This document shows, piece after piece, positions 1 through 53,759 of a DNA stretch of 64,000 bases; within the stretch, counting starts at the first letter, position 1; each line of letters opens with the position of its first letter. The notes beneath the pieces were generated by a model, which searched no databases, was not told the DNA's origin, and saw only the letters and a program-made list of their open reading frames with translations. Source of the DNA: Amoebidium appalachense (lineage: Eukaryota; Ichthyosporea); contig CAVNZM010000003.1 in the NCBI GenBank assembly GCA_963693365.1, positions 4,216,001 through 4,280,000 on the forward strand, read 5' to 3'. The translations under genes were made by a program, and so were the position numbers.

Positions 1-3186
<3,186 letters not shown>

Positions 3187-3891
3187 AATTTTGGTGGGAA
3201 TATAATACTATCTAAACACGAAAGGCTGGATAGTTGAAAGAATAGTTGTCCCTCGGAGGTTTATCCATTAAAGCTGCTTTTGTGCTTCAAAACTCAGCCG
3301 TGGAGTTAGTGGGGCATCCCAGTTTATCTGATGTGGTTACGGATTAACAAATAGGTCAAAAAGTCCGAGGCTGGGGCCGGATATATATAAATATCCATGT
3401 ATTAAATCAGGCTATGAAAACTCGGATCATGATTATAATCGGTCCGTTATAGTGTGTATGTCGCTTTTGCGTTACTTAAGTCACGTTTGTGTTGTGTGTT
3501 GGGCAAAACGTTACTCTCGGTAAGACGATCATCGTAGTAAGAGGCTGTGATTTTGGCTTATGATATCGATTTGTTGCTTGCTTGCTTTTTTTTTTTGTGT
3601 GGTTTTATATGGCACCTTAAAAATTAAGTCGCTTGGGGCTTAAGCCATAATAACTGGCCGTGTATCTGAATCTGAATTTCCGGCCTAAGGGTTGCGCAGT
3701 TGGTGACTCAGATGGTGATCATGAGTTTCAAAGGCTTCTGCACACACATACATCCCCCCCCCCCCCCCCCCCCCCCCCCCACTCACACACACACAAACGC
3801 GCACACTTTTTTTTCCTTTTCGTTTCGTTTTTGTCTTCTTTCTTGTCTTTCTTTTCTTTCTTTCTTTCTTCTTCTTCTTCTTTTTTTTTTT

Positions 3892-3922
<31 letters not shown>

Positions 3923-4611
3923 TATTTGTTTCAACAAAAGTCGAAGTTCTCTAGCATGTGCACGTCAGTGCCACCATGACATTCTCAAGTTGACTAGCAT
4001 CTTGGCCAGATTGTTTTCAGAGTCCAAGACTTGTGTTGTCAACATTCAACTTACAATAAGTTTTAGGCTTACATTTACAATTAAATTTAACACATTCACG
4101 CCAAGTTGAACGCTCAGGGTTGAGCGATAGGCTCTTAATAATAGCTAAAGACTCTCTCGTGAGTCGAACATCCAGCGCCTGGACTCAGTGGCGCGGCAAA
4201 GAAAGATCCTCCCCCCCCCTCTTCCCCTTCCCTCCCTTTCCCCTGGGGAAGTTCGGCCCCGGACACACACATACATACACACACTCACAGACACGTGCAC
4301 ACACACATACGACACACGTGCACTCTCACACACAGTAAGGTCAACACACACTGGCACACACAGCACACATACACTGTGTGACACAACTGATGGTGTCATG
4401 AACGGGAACGCACACACTATAGTGACCGTGCCAGGCTAGTGGTACATGCGCGCGCGCGCGTACACAGTCACACACTCCGGAGCCTCAATGATTCATTCCC
4501 TCCCTCCCACAGCTCCGTTGAGACTTCGATTCCGATTCCACCTCCCTACCCGTCCTTTACCCCACCCCTCCCCCCCTGATGGCCCTCCTCTACGAAAAGT
4601 TCTGCTATCCC

Positions 4612-4644
<33 letters not shown>

Positions 4645-5329
4645 TGTTCCCGGGCCTCCCCTCGAGCTCCTCCCGGCACGGTTCTAGCTCTGTCTCTCTC
4701 CGCTCTCTCTCTTCCCGAAGCCCCCCTCCCTCCCCCTCTCTCACCTTCTCTTTAAATTTACAGATCATAGTTACTGTAGTACCGCCCCCCATCAAGAGCC
4801 CCGCCTCCCCCCCCCCCCCCCCCCCCCCCCCCCCCGCCCTCCCCCCTTCCCCCTTTCCTCCCCTTCTCACCTTTCTCGCCCCCCTCAACCTCCCAAATTT
4901 ATTCTGCGGTCTTGAAACCTTTCGAAAAAGTTCCTAGAGGAGTTTGTGAGCAGGATTTCTTAGCTCAAGCGCTAGCTGAAATCTAAATGAAGGAAATGAT
5001 GACATTATATTTTAAACTCGGCACGTTAACGACCAGTTCAGCCACGGGACGATGATCATTGCCCGGGGTGACACTACACGGGGGTCATTAATAGGCTCGG
5101 GTATTCCGGGTGATTGCTGGACTGAACGAATACTCGTGATAAAGCTGGTAGTCAAAGTCTCCACAGTCAGGGCTGTTTGTGTGTGTGTGTGTGTGTGTTT
5201 GTTGGGGGCGGGGAAGGGGGGAGGAGGAAGAGGAGGAGGGGGGGAGCCGGGGGGGGGGGGGGGGGGGGGAGCAAATCTATTGAACAACCTCGACCCCCTT
5301 GACCTTAGTAAAACGGCCCCCCTCCCCCC

Positions 5330-5391
<62 letters not shown>

Positions 5392-6908
5392 TCTCCAAAA
5401 TGCCCGTCCGCGGGACGGTGACTCCGAACACACTGCAATGTCATCACACAAGCACCCCACACATTCAAGCGCACGTGTGCACACCGCCTCCCTGACCCCA
5501 AAATTGAACATAATAACCACCCTACTAAGGCTTCTCCCTTCCCCGCTCTCCCCCTCCCTCCCTCCCCCCAGAGCCTCACATTTGAGGTACTGGCAAAAAA
5601 ACCCACCTCCCCCCCCCCTCCCACCCCTCCCCCCCTCCTCTCCCCCCGGAAAAAATAGTGTGCCCGCGTGCGATACCGCAAGTCAAATATGGGCTCAATC
5701 TTTGAATATGTTTGTGTGCTTGTGTGTGTGTCACACACAGTGTATGTATGTGTGTAGTCACGTGTGTGTGTGTGCGTTGGTGTGTGTGTGGTGTGTGTGT
5801 GCGCGCGCGCGCGCGCGTGTGTGTGTGTGTGCGTGTGTGTGTGTGTACATGCGCGTTGATCTGTGTGTAACAGTTACAGCGATCCGTGCAATCCTCCCCC
5901 TCCCCCCTTCCCCTTTCTCTCAACACACAAACACACGCACACACGCGCACACGCACCCACACGCGCATACACACACACACGCGCGCGCGCAAACACACGC
6001 ACACAGACACACACACACACGCACACACACGCAGACATACGCACACACACATACACGCGCACGCCCACGCACACACCCACGCACACACCCACCCACCCAC
6101 CCACCCACACACACACACCCACACACCCACCCACCCACACACACACACACACGTGCACACACACACACGCACACACGCACACACACACACAGAGAGAGAT
6201 AACCTTCAATGTTGAAGGTATCAACGTGTGGAGTGGCAGCAGGCCACCAGACATGTCACTGTACAGGAGAGCTCTGGCAACATGTTGCAAGCATGCGCAC
6301 GTGACTTCGTGCATCGGCGACACGTTCGGTAGATCGGCCAATCGCAGAGCACCTCCTTTGTTTTCATAGCCGTATATGGTATTGATTGGCTCATGCTTTC
6401 AAGGATCGCAACCTGCAAATATTGGTGCCCTAAATACAAAACAACACAGGAAACGTAATGCTTCTAGTATTTTACAAGTATATGTACCTGAACTCATCGG
6501 GTATAACGCCAAATAACACTCACCTTGTGCAAATCTTTGTTGTTCTTTGTTGTAATGAAATTTGTGCCTGGCCAGTTGCAGTTGACATAGTAAGCCAATC
6601 GTTTGAGCCCATTCAACATGATTGGTGCACGCTCTACGCGCCCAACTTGTTGATGACTAAACACCAATATAATGCTTATATTAGCTGGTTTCCTTTGCTT
6701 TAAATGTCGTTTGTTATAATTAATATAATCACAAAATTCTTCGTTTCGCCGCGCTGGCTAACTTGCTCAACTATAAAAAAAGCGAAAAGCGTCCACCATC
6801 GCATTTTCCTTCGCGTTTCATGCTTCACTCCCGGCCTTTTTTTCGTTAGATTCTGTTTTACGACCAAACCGTTCTAGCTATTTACTTTGGCCTAAGCCTA
6901 TATAGAAA
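3187..6908. other. Intergenic region between the Tudor-like and PAP2 genes
   Basis: No convincing exon was found on either strand. The first 500 nt are ordinary AT-rich sequence (probable 3' UTR and flank). Poly(C), poly(T)-poly(G), (CA)n, long poly(C) at about 5330-5385 and alternating CG/CA (about 5790-6190, Z-DNA-prone) fill the middle. 6200-6908 is microsatellite-free and is the likely promoter/5' UTR of the downstream gene. Confidence 0.6.
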
Positions 6909-14321
<7,413 letters not shown>

Positions 14322-14841
14322 CACCGTGATCGGGCCCTAATCTACCGATCCTCCGATAACGCGATCCCGATTGCAAATCAGAATAACTTGCATAAACATA
14401 TTTTTTTCCCGCCATACAGTTATTTCCAATAGATTGACCCTTCATGTTATGTGGCCTTTTGATTCATGACAAGCATTTAGTGTGAAGAAATATCTACCGT
14501 TGGTTCAAACATCTAACCATCAGAAACATAAATATGGACAAAAGAGGATTTTCTGATCGACAAACAATCGGATTACTAGTCGCAACGTTAACCTTAAAGG
14601 CATTTTGCCTCTCTATATATAGAGTCTAAGAGATATTGAAGTGACTTAATTGGTTGCAGGTCATATGCTCACGAACACGGCTGGGACGTGTTCAAAGTCT
14701 CCGCTAGGCTAACGCTTTTTAAAGCTGCCAAGGTGCCGGCATTTAGGAAATAAAGCTGAAAGACAGTATACATACGGTGAGTTAATCAGGTATATCTTCA
14801 GAAATATTTATAATTTGAGCATCGGTGTACACGCAACGTGC

Positions 14842-14905
<64 letters not shown>

Positions 14906-16118
14906 ACATACGTAGGTACAAGCACAAACTTGTTGCACATGTGTAGCGTGCGAGTGGGCAACAACTTAACGTGGCAGCATGCGCAACCGGAGTTTTCAAC
15001 CATTTCAAGTTATCCGCACATAAATGCACACGTGAATAATCATTTTATGATATGTGTGAGGTGCACCAATTCAACACGCTAGTCTAGTGTCTACGTATGT
15101 GCACGTATGTGATCATTAAATTTGCAGACAGTTCAAACCGAGTCTCAGAACACATTACTACATGTACACGCAGTCACACGTGCACAAGCACATGAGCGTG
15201 CAAACACATATGCATGGACGCACTCATGTGCACACGCTGACACACATACTCACACGCATACAAACCCATCATATACACACTGCTTTAGGCACATACCTAG
15301 CACTAATAGATAGGTCTGAAAGTCCATGCCTTGGCCGTTACGTAAACATATACACGGGCATGGAGAATGCGAAAGTTGCTGTCAACCGTTAACATAAGCA
15401 AACAATTGCCAACAGCTTTAAATTTTATTTAGAAGTAAAACCGAGGCAAGTTATAACACATACGTGTTTTGTATCCTTTCTGATTCTTTGCACCTGGTCC
15501 AATTCGTCATATGTTTCGGTGATATTATACTTGCGAGACACCAGGCCGGGATGTACAGCTCCATAAAAAGAATTACTGCGTGTGACCCTTTTTAACCCAC
15601 TAAAAAATCAAATTAAACTTAATTAAATAGTATTTACTTCGGTTTCTCCGCCTATTGTGTTGAATGGCTGTTTCATGTACATGAATAATATGGCCATCAC
15701 ATCTTTCGTGACTGTGAAGAATAGTTGACCAAATTGGAAACACAAGGCTAGACCAAGGCTGGCACACAAAACACTCTAAAAACAGAAAAAGAACAGGCAT
15801 GTTCTATTGCATATTTTCTATATGTATGTTATTCATATACGTTAACTGCGGTGATTATTCACACATGCAGACCTTAAAGTTTAGATAACATCCACGATCC
15901 CTAGGCCTTCATGCAATATTTCAGAAAAAAATGTTAAGACACGAACTACAGCAGCTGAATACAATTACAGACCGCTAGATTGCCGAAATATCAGGGAATT
16001 AACAAAAAAACACACAAAACACTTGAACCATGGCAAATGGACACACCGACAGACTTTTAGATAACCGAAATTTCATGCAGTCATGACGCCGTGTCCCTTC
16101 ATGCAAAATTCAACAACT
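14322..16118. other. Convergent intergenic region (PAP2 / P450 3' ends)
   Basis: Mostly ordinary AT-rich sequence with one (GT)n block at about 14846-14905 and scattered short CA motifs at 15160-15270. No coding exon or RNA gene was recognised. It presumably contains both 3' UTRs. Confidence 0.6.
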
Positions 16119-25909
<9,791 letters not shown>

Positions 25910-26363
25910 GGCCGCAGAGTTGAGAAGTCAATGGCTAGATGTTTGCTAAACGTGCTGAATAAAACGAGGAGAGCTTATGTTACGGTGCGTTGAAATCAGT
26001 TGAGATTCTACTTTTTCTTCATGCACTTATTGTAATGTGTATGTGTAGAATTAAGGCGAAACGATCAGGTGTATGGAGGAAAGGCTACAAGATCATAATG
26101 GGAATGGGATCAAGGGATAAATAGGTCAATGGCAGGTCGCCCGCATGTCCACTCGCACAGATCCTAGGCGAAGCAAAGCGAACAAGTACGGCAATACAAG
26201 GAGTATATGCATGCCGTTGGTTCAAGAAGCCATGTTACTGCTGCTCTCTCTCTCATGTCCCAGTTTTCCTTTTTCTAAAGAGTGCACACCGCACCTAACA
26301 CGTACTGACGTGTTGCCGCACGTGCGACGTTATACATCTACTTGAGGCGGCGTCCCTTTTTGC

Positions 26364-26394
<31 letters not shown>

Positions 26395-28084
26395 AAGACA
26401 CCGCCTCAGTAGGTGGTAGACACCGCACCAGTGACGTGGAATATCCACACGAAATATTGGTGCAACCCATAAACTATTTTACTGTTAACAAAATAACGCC
26501 AATCAAAACCTATAAGTGTGTGTTTAAACTATCAATGATTTATAACTGAAAAGTTTGTCTTGTATCAAAACGCTTATCATGGTAGGCACACTCTGCTTTC
26601 CGGCAATACGGCATCATATGGAAACAGCGCGCGCGCGTTTCACCGAAACACACACCCACAGAAAAAAAACGAGACTTCAAAAAATCTCTACCGAGTTTTT
26701 GGGATACCGCCAAGAGGGATTCTGTACTAACGCTATGTGTTGAAGCCCCAGCATAGGTGGAGAGAGGTAAATAGCTGCTTGTGCGATGTGCACCTAACCA
26801 TCAAGGGCAAGGAATACAAATCTAACGTGTTTCACAAAAATTACGTTTTTGCGGTGTGGGTGAGGACAAACAACGAAAACGCCTTGTTCCAACGAAGTAG
26901 AGACAGCTTCTATAGACGTTGCAATCAAGCGCAATACAGCTCCTACATTCGACTCTGTAATACTTTTTGAAAAATGTTTGAGTTTCCAAACGTTGTGCTG
27001 TTCCTCCCTTCCTCCCTTCCCCCCCTGCCCTCCTCCCCCCCCCCCCCCCCCTCCCCTCCCTCCCTCCCCCCCCCCCCCCCCCCTCCCCACCCACCCGTCG
27101 CCGTTTTGGGTGTTTCTGGTTGGCAATGCATTTTTTAGCACACTTTTACCCCTTCTAATCAAACACAAGGGAGAGGGATACGAAATCATACAAACATCTC
27201 ACAGAAGGGTGTCCGCCCTTTAGTCCTTCGTTCCTGGTTGTCATCAGCCCGCCCTGGATCTTCTTTTTGTTTCATGTATTGCACCCTCCTCGTTTCCTAC
27301 TAATAAAGCTTGGCTATGGGCCTCTTTTCTCCTCGTTCCTTTTCACCTTATTTACCTTTGCACTGTCCTCCCCCATTCCGTTCCTTTCAACAAGCTCGCC
27401 TGCCACGTATTTCTGTTTTTCTTTCGCCACTTCTCCCTCCTCACATAGGAAAACCTTGGTCTCTTGTAGTAAGCTTCTTGTGTCTACCAGCGCATCAAAA
27501 TGTCTTTCGCATCACAGCCTTTGCTGGGGGACACCAGATTTGTGTTGTTAATTACTAATCCTCTGTGCTGCGTTAACAGGGTCACACAGCTGCTGCCAGA
27601 CGGGCACGCTGGGCTGACTCACCACCAAGGTCCCCCCCCCCCCCCCCCCCCCCGGACCCCCCCCCCCTCCCTATTACCCTGTCACTCTCACCGACACCGC
27701 CTCAGCGCCACCCTTTTGCTTCTCACCCCCTCTGCCCCATGTCCGAGCTTTCTCACTCAGTCATCTCCTGCCCATGTGTAACCTGTGGGCACTTTCTACT
27801 TGGCTTTTGAACAAGGACTTGCTCTACTGAAGACTTCGTTACACTAGATTTGCCAGACTGGAAGATGAGCTGGGGAAGGGGGGGGGGGGGGGGGGGGGGG
27901 GGCAGGCTTACGTCTGCACACAAAACACATGCTTGTACACCACATACACTCATGCGCCTACAGACACGCACTATGGCAAGTGTATACCACACACACCATA
28001 TTCTCTTTCGCTCTTGTACACACGCTTGGGGATGCAGGCATGCCATTTTACGTCTTTTTCTACCTGAACGCACTTTCATAAAAG

Positions 28085-28120
<36 letters not shown>

Positions 28121-28354
28121 ACACACACACACAAACAGCCCTTCCCAACCTCCCACACGCTTACTCGCTGCTGCCTACCATTTTCCTGTGTTCTTGGCTA
28201 TGCCCATATCCAACGTAACCTATACCTGTATTTTATTTCGTCGGCGCATTGTCCCCCCCCCCCCCCCCCCCCCCCCTCCCCCAAGTCCTTAGCTGACCCC
28301 TTCTCCCCACTTCGGCTTGCCCTCTTTCCTCTTTACACCTTTCTAGCTCTTGTT

Positions 28355-28387
<33 letters not shown>

Positions 28388-28392
<5 letters not shown>

Positions 28393-28490
28393 GCTCTGCT
28401 TATTATGCATACTCTTTATGAATGGTTTGCATTCTGCATCGTGTTATCCGTTGTTCTTGTGTACTTCGTATTTTATGACGCATTCAACCC
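28388..28490 (+). repeat. Dispersed repeat, family 1
   Basis: Starts ATGGGCTCTGCTTATTATGC and ends GACGCATTCAA then poly(C). It is almost identical in layout to 31473-31578. It lies about 350 nt upstream of the CNOT4-like start codon, probably in a 5' UTR intron, in the same orientation as that gene. Confidence 0.8.
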
Positions 28491-28650
28491 CCCCCCCCCC
28501 CCCCAAAAAAAAAAAAAAACAGCAACGTACACACACACACGCCACCTCTGCTACCCATTCTCTCTCTCCCCCCCCCCCCCCCCCCCTTCCCCCTGCGTTC
28601 CCCCCCCCCCCCCCCCCTCCCCCCACCCCCAACCCACACACCCACCGCGC

Positions 28651-28776
<126 letters not shown>

Positions 28777-28836
28777 GTACCCCTACCCCACCCCATCCTC
28801 GACTCATTTTTCCTCCCTGTTTTTTACACCACATAG

Positions 28837-49323
<20,487 letters not shown>

Positions 49324-49331
49324 TGCATGTA

Positions 49332-49396
<65 letters not shown>

Positions 49397-49476
49397 CCGG
49401 GGGGGGGGAGGGGGAGGGGGGGGGGGTAGTGACCTGTGTGTGTGTGCGTGTGTCTGTTTCTGCGTGTGTCTGTTTC

Positions 49477-49562
<86 letters not shown>

Positions 49563-50346
49563 CTTATGAGATATGCGATAGATGTCTGTGTGCTTTTGAC
49601 TTCGGCCAATCTCACCCGCATTGTGTGTGTTTTCCCAAGTTCAAGCCATATACATCATAAGCACTTGTGCAGATATAACCACCACCAACACCACCACATT
49701 CCTTCTCTTCGTGTAATTTAAAAATCCATGCGTACCCAAGTTACCTCCTGTGACTTTTTGCTAGCGTTGGTGCTTTAGATCGCGCTTAGGCGGGGCCCCT
49801 ATATAACACGTGTATGTGATTGGGCGATTAAAAATGAGGTGTTGATGTTGCCTTGATTGATTGGAGGATGAGATGGATGGATTGGATTGAAAACCCGGAT
49901 ATATATACATTCTCCCTTGTCCACTTGTCCATACAAATGCCGTCTGCAACATCTAGAAATCTGTCCTAGCGTGCACTCAAAGTCCCGGTGAATCATACAT
50001 ATTGCCCACTTGCCCTTTCCCTCTCTTGTTCTTGGACTTGTACACAGGCAGAAATCTACTGTTAGCAATAGATGTTGTGTACATAAACGTCCAACCAAAT
50101 CCCGTTGCGATCAGCGCAAGAAATTTGCAAATATTTCCGGTTCTCTCGCTTGGCTGTACATCAGGTGGCTAGAAAAAGTTCCCTCTCTGGAAGGGTTAGC
50201 TGAGGGAAGGTGCATTGTGCACGTGTATGGCTCGGAACAAATATAACCATTGCTAGTTCTGTTTGTGCTACATCAACCAAACACACATATCTCTCCGCTC
50301 GATGGATCCTGAGACATATGTCAATGCATACATCAGTGTTTACCGC

Positions 50347-50377
<31 letters not shown>

Positions 50378-51830
50378 CAAAAAAAACAAAGAAAAACATT
50401 TGGGTTGTGTGAACTGTGTGCTAGGCCCCCATGGGTGTTCGTGCTATGGTCACTGCATGTGCATGTGGATAAAAAGGATCGTGCACACACGTGTGGACAT
50501 GGGGATGGGGGGGGGGGGGGGGGGGGGGGGGTTGTTGTTGGACTAGACAGTAATTGCATTCTTTCATTTTTTTGATTTTTTTTGGGTGGTGGTGTTGGTG
50601 ATTCGGTGGGTGGAGATGGGTGGTGCACCGGTGGGTGTGTGGTGTGTGTGTGTGTGTGTTTGTGTTTGTGTTGTTTCTGGGGAGGCGGGGGAGGGGGGAT
50701 TTACATACGAGAATTCATGAATTTATAGTTTATTGACTGAGCCGAGCCATACACGTGCACAATGCACCTTCCCCCAGCTAACCAACTTTCTTCCGAGAAC
50801 TGTCAGCCAGGTCAATTTCCGGGTTTGCCTTTTGGCACATATACATAAACACTGATGCTGGCCTGCTTAATTAGGAATCCAACCCCCAGGGCTCCCAACA
50901 GCATGTATCAAGCATGTTTCCATAGCTAATAAGAAAGTTAAGTGGCAACCTGTCCTGGTTAATATATTGGAATTGAATGATCGCGTACCGCTACTAATAT
51001 TGTATAACCGTTCTCGGATTCCGAAGATGAGAACTCGGTAGCTGTTGTGTGATATCATGCGGCGGCACGGGCACAGTCACTGGCTCTGTCCAAAAGGCCT
51101 GTGAACCTAGTATAGATGTGTGTGCGCACGTGTGTATACTACATTTATGTTGGAGTACGTAAGTCCGTGTGCTAGAATTGCAAGAGCTTTGAAGTACACA
51201 ATTTTTACTTGATTTTGTTTGTTTGCTTACATATGTTCACTTCTCCATTGTGACTGCATTTCTCTCTCTCTCCCTTCGTGCCTTCTCTCTGTGTGCGTCT
51301 CTCTCCCTCGTGCCCAATTGCAAGCCCCCCCCCCCCCCCCCCCCCCCTGTTGTAGTACGTAGTATCTACACTAGGTAAGATCTTTTCAGTTTGTGTTGTG
51401 TCTTAGTTCATGTACTTAGTATAAAAGTTACACTCCTATTATGTAAGTGTGGCATCGATCTCTAATATGCTTGTGTACTTGTAATCGTGCACATTGTATC
51501 GGCTCTAATCGTGTGTTGAGATATCGATTAGAATATTGTTATGTGTGTACACGGATCCACCCACTCAGGGAGAGACGTGCACATGTTGTGTGTACGTACT
51601 CAAAACAGTTTCAAGTACATATACGAATTCAATCCGTTGATTTCGTTAGTCGTGTCCAAACTTCATTGTGTACACTGCTCCGGTTGTTCCCTGTTTCCCT
51701 GTCTCTTGTTCCCGTGTGTTGTGGTGTTTTTACACTGCACCACTGTGTCTCTGCTTTCCCTGTCCGTGTCCGAATACTTAACTCAAATTTCACCCCGTCG
51801 TTCTGATTCCCCGTCTCGTTCCCTTGCTCC
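49324..51830. other. Intergenic region downstream of the CNOT4-like gene
   Basis: Two (GT)n blocks (49335-49394 and 49480-49559) follow the stop codon. The rest is largely unique, with poly(C) at 50346-50362 and 51326-51347 and poly(G) at 50508-50530. It contains a 42-bp inverted repeat (separate entry). A TATA-like element near 51420 could belong to the retroelement downstream. No coding exon was recognised. Confidence 0.6.
50194..50784. repeat. Inverted repeat, 42-bp arms
   Basis: The left arm at 50194-50235 is the reverse complement of the right arm at 50743-50784 with one mismatch (41 of 42). The similarity continues weakly outward, to about 100 nt per arm. The 507-nt interior holds poly(C)/poly(A), poly(G) and no ORF. 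It could be a foldback element or an inverted duplication. Confidence 0.85.
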
Positions 51831-51849
51831 CTCCAACAATGAGTGTTAA

Positions 51850-53400
51850 CGTTTCTACTGTCATAAACCCGGCCATATGATTGCCGACTGCCATGAACCT
51901 GGCTGTCGTGCCTCCAAGAACACCCGTAATCGTCACGGCAAAGACAAGTCTGTCTCGTTTGCCTTCTCGGCATACAATGCCAGCACCGTTCCTATGTCCC
52001 CCGACCCTGCCTGGGACTCTGGCTGCAACATGACTGTCTGCCCCCACCGTGAGTTCTTCCAGGACCTCACTCCTCTCCCAGCTGCTACCCCCGTTGCTGC
52101 TTTCAACGGTCAACCGCCGGCGGTCTTGGCCACTCACGTTGGCCATATCATCATTCACACTACCACCATCCACGGCCCTGCCTCTCTTACTATTGAGACC
52201 TACTACACCCCGTCCGGTGAGGCCTTCCTCGTCTCCACGTCTCAGGCTGCCGAAGAGAACATCAAGGGTGTTTGAATAAGGCATCTACTCCGTCATTTCT
52301 CTTCGACGTCAACACTGGTCGTCACCTGGTCAACCTCCAACTGCACAACGGCCTTTACTACTTCAAGGACTATTTCATTCAACCACCCCCCCGGACCATG
52401 GCTCTTTCTGCCACTGCTGGCGTTCACACCCGTCCGTCAGGCATCATCGTCTGGGGCATCGTGCCATGTCCAGCATCAAGGAGATGGTGAAGCAAGACCT
52501 CGTCATTGGACTCCCCCCTTCCATCCTTGACTGTGACGTCCCTGATTGCCACGGCTGCATGATGGGCAAGACCACCAAGGCCCCGTTCAAGGGTGAACGT
52601 CCTCACTCCGACATCCCCGGCTACGAGTGGCACTGGGACTTCTTTGAAGCTCCCACGACTTCTTACGGTGGCTCCAAGGTTGCTCTCGTCACTGTCTGTC
52701 GTGCCTGTGGCCTCATCAAGATCTACCCGATGGTGGATCGTTAATCCACCCTGGACGTCATCAAGGCCCACACCACCCTCGTGGCTAACCATGCCCCCTC
52801 CAAGGTTGGCATCTACCACTTCGACTCCGGCTCTGAGTTTACCTCCCAGGCCACCCGGGCATTCTACCTCTGTCAGGGCATCAAGGCCAGCTATGCTCTG
52901 GTGGACAGTCCTCAACTCAACGGCTATGTGAAACGTCGTATGCGGTCCCTCCAGGAAATAGTCCGTTGTCACCTCCACCAAGTCCAGGACCAGTCCCTGT
53001 CCCCCAAGCTGTGGGCTGAAGCTCTTCAGCATGCTGCCTACATTGTCAACATCACCCAGTCCACGGCTGCCAATGGCCGTACCCCGTTTGAGGTCTTCTA
53101 CGGTGTCAAGCCCGACGTCTCCGAGCTCAAGGTGTTTGTTTGCCCAGCCTACACTCATGTCCCTGCCTCCAAACGAAACAAGCTGGATCCAACGGTCAAA
53201 GTTGGCATGTACCTTGGTTTTCGACGAATCAGCTTACGTGCCCTCGATGGTCACCCCATCCCTGCAGTCCCCCTCCGTCTCTGATGACTCGTCACCCCCC
53301 GTCGACACCGATGTTGAAGTCTCCCTGGTCGATTCGGAACTCGTCCCTGCTGTTGTGGCCCCTCCCTCCCCACCCCCCACCGGCCCCACTGCTACTTTTC
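51850..53400 (+). pseudogene. Copia-type retrotransposon fragment, decayed
   Basis: Order of domains is Gag zinc knuckle, protease, GAG-pre-integrase, integrase core, as in Ty1/Copia. The knuckle at about 51853-51890 keeps CHKPGHMIADC but its first Cys codon is Arg and a stop precedes it. The protease has WDSGC (about 52012-52026). The pre-integrase has HHRLGH (about 52442). The integrase has Asp at 52637 and Asp at 52823, but the expected third acidic residue is Lys (52931). Stops occur at about 52273 and 52742, and the frame changes near 52290-52440. Reverse transcriptase and RNase H are absent; the copy ends near 53400 in a poly(C)-poly(A) tract. GC-rich coding differs from its AT-rich flanks, consistent with insertion. 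Confidence 0.88.
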
Positions 53401-53487
53401 GGCGGGTCCCTCTCTTTCTTCTTTTATTCCCCCACCTTTTTTTTTTTAATCTTTCTTTATCCCCCCCCCCCCCCCCCCCCTCCCCCC

Positions 53488-53518
<31 letters not shown>

Positions 53519-53759
53519 AATAAAATAAAAAAATGTTGGCCTCTTCAGAGTTTCCTCAAACAGTCAAGAACCTTCATGCCAATTCTCTTTTGAAGCAGCT
53601 ACAACATTGTTAATAAGCGCAGCAGTATATAGCCTATAGCACAAAAACGTGTTAACACTAAGACAAACAAACACACGTGTGGGCTCTGTTAAACAAAATG
53701 ATTCACGCACGTGCTTGGCAAGTGTGTTATCCCTTTTTTCCTTGGAAATCAATGTATTA

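Noticed and set aside
27267-27558. Open frames in the P450/CNOT4-like intergenic region
   Set aside because: C/T-rich sequence, two frames open at once, no similarity to any domain and no splice context.
51326-51840. Possible 5' LTR of the Copia-type fragment (TATA-like element near 51420)
   Set aside because: No matching 3' copy, no clear TG/CA ends and no primer-binding site were found, so no LTR is annotated.
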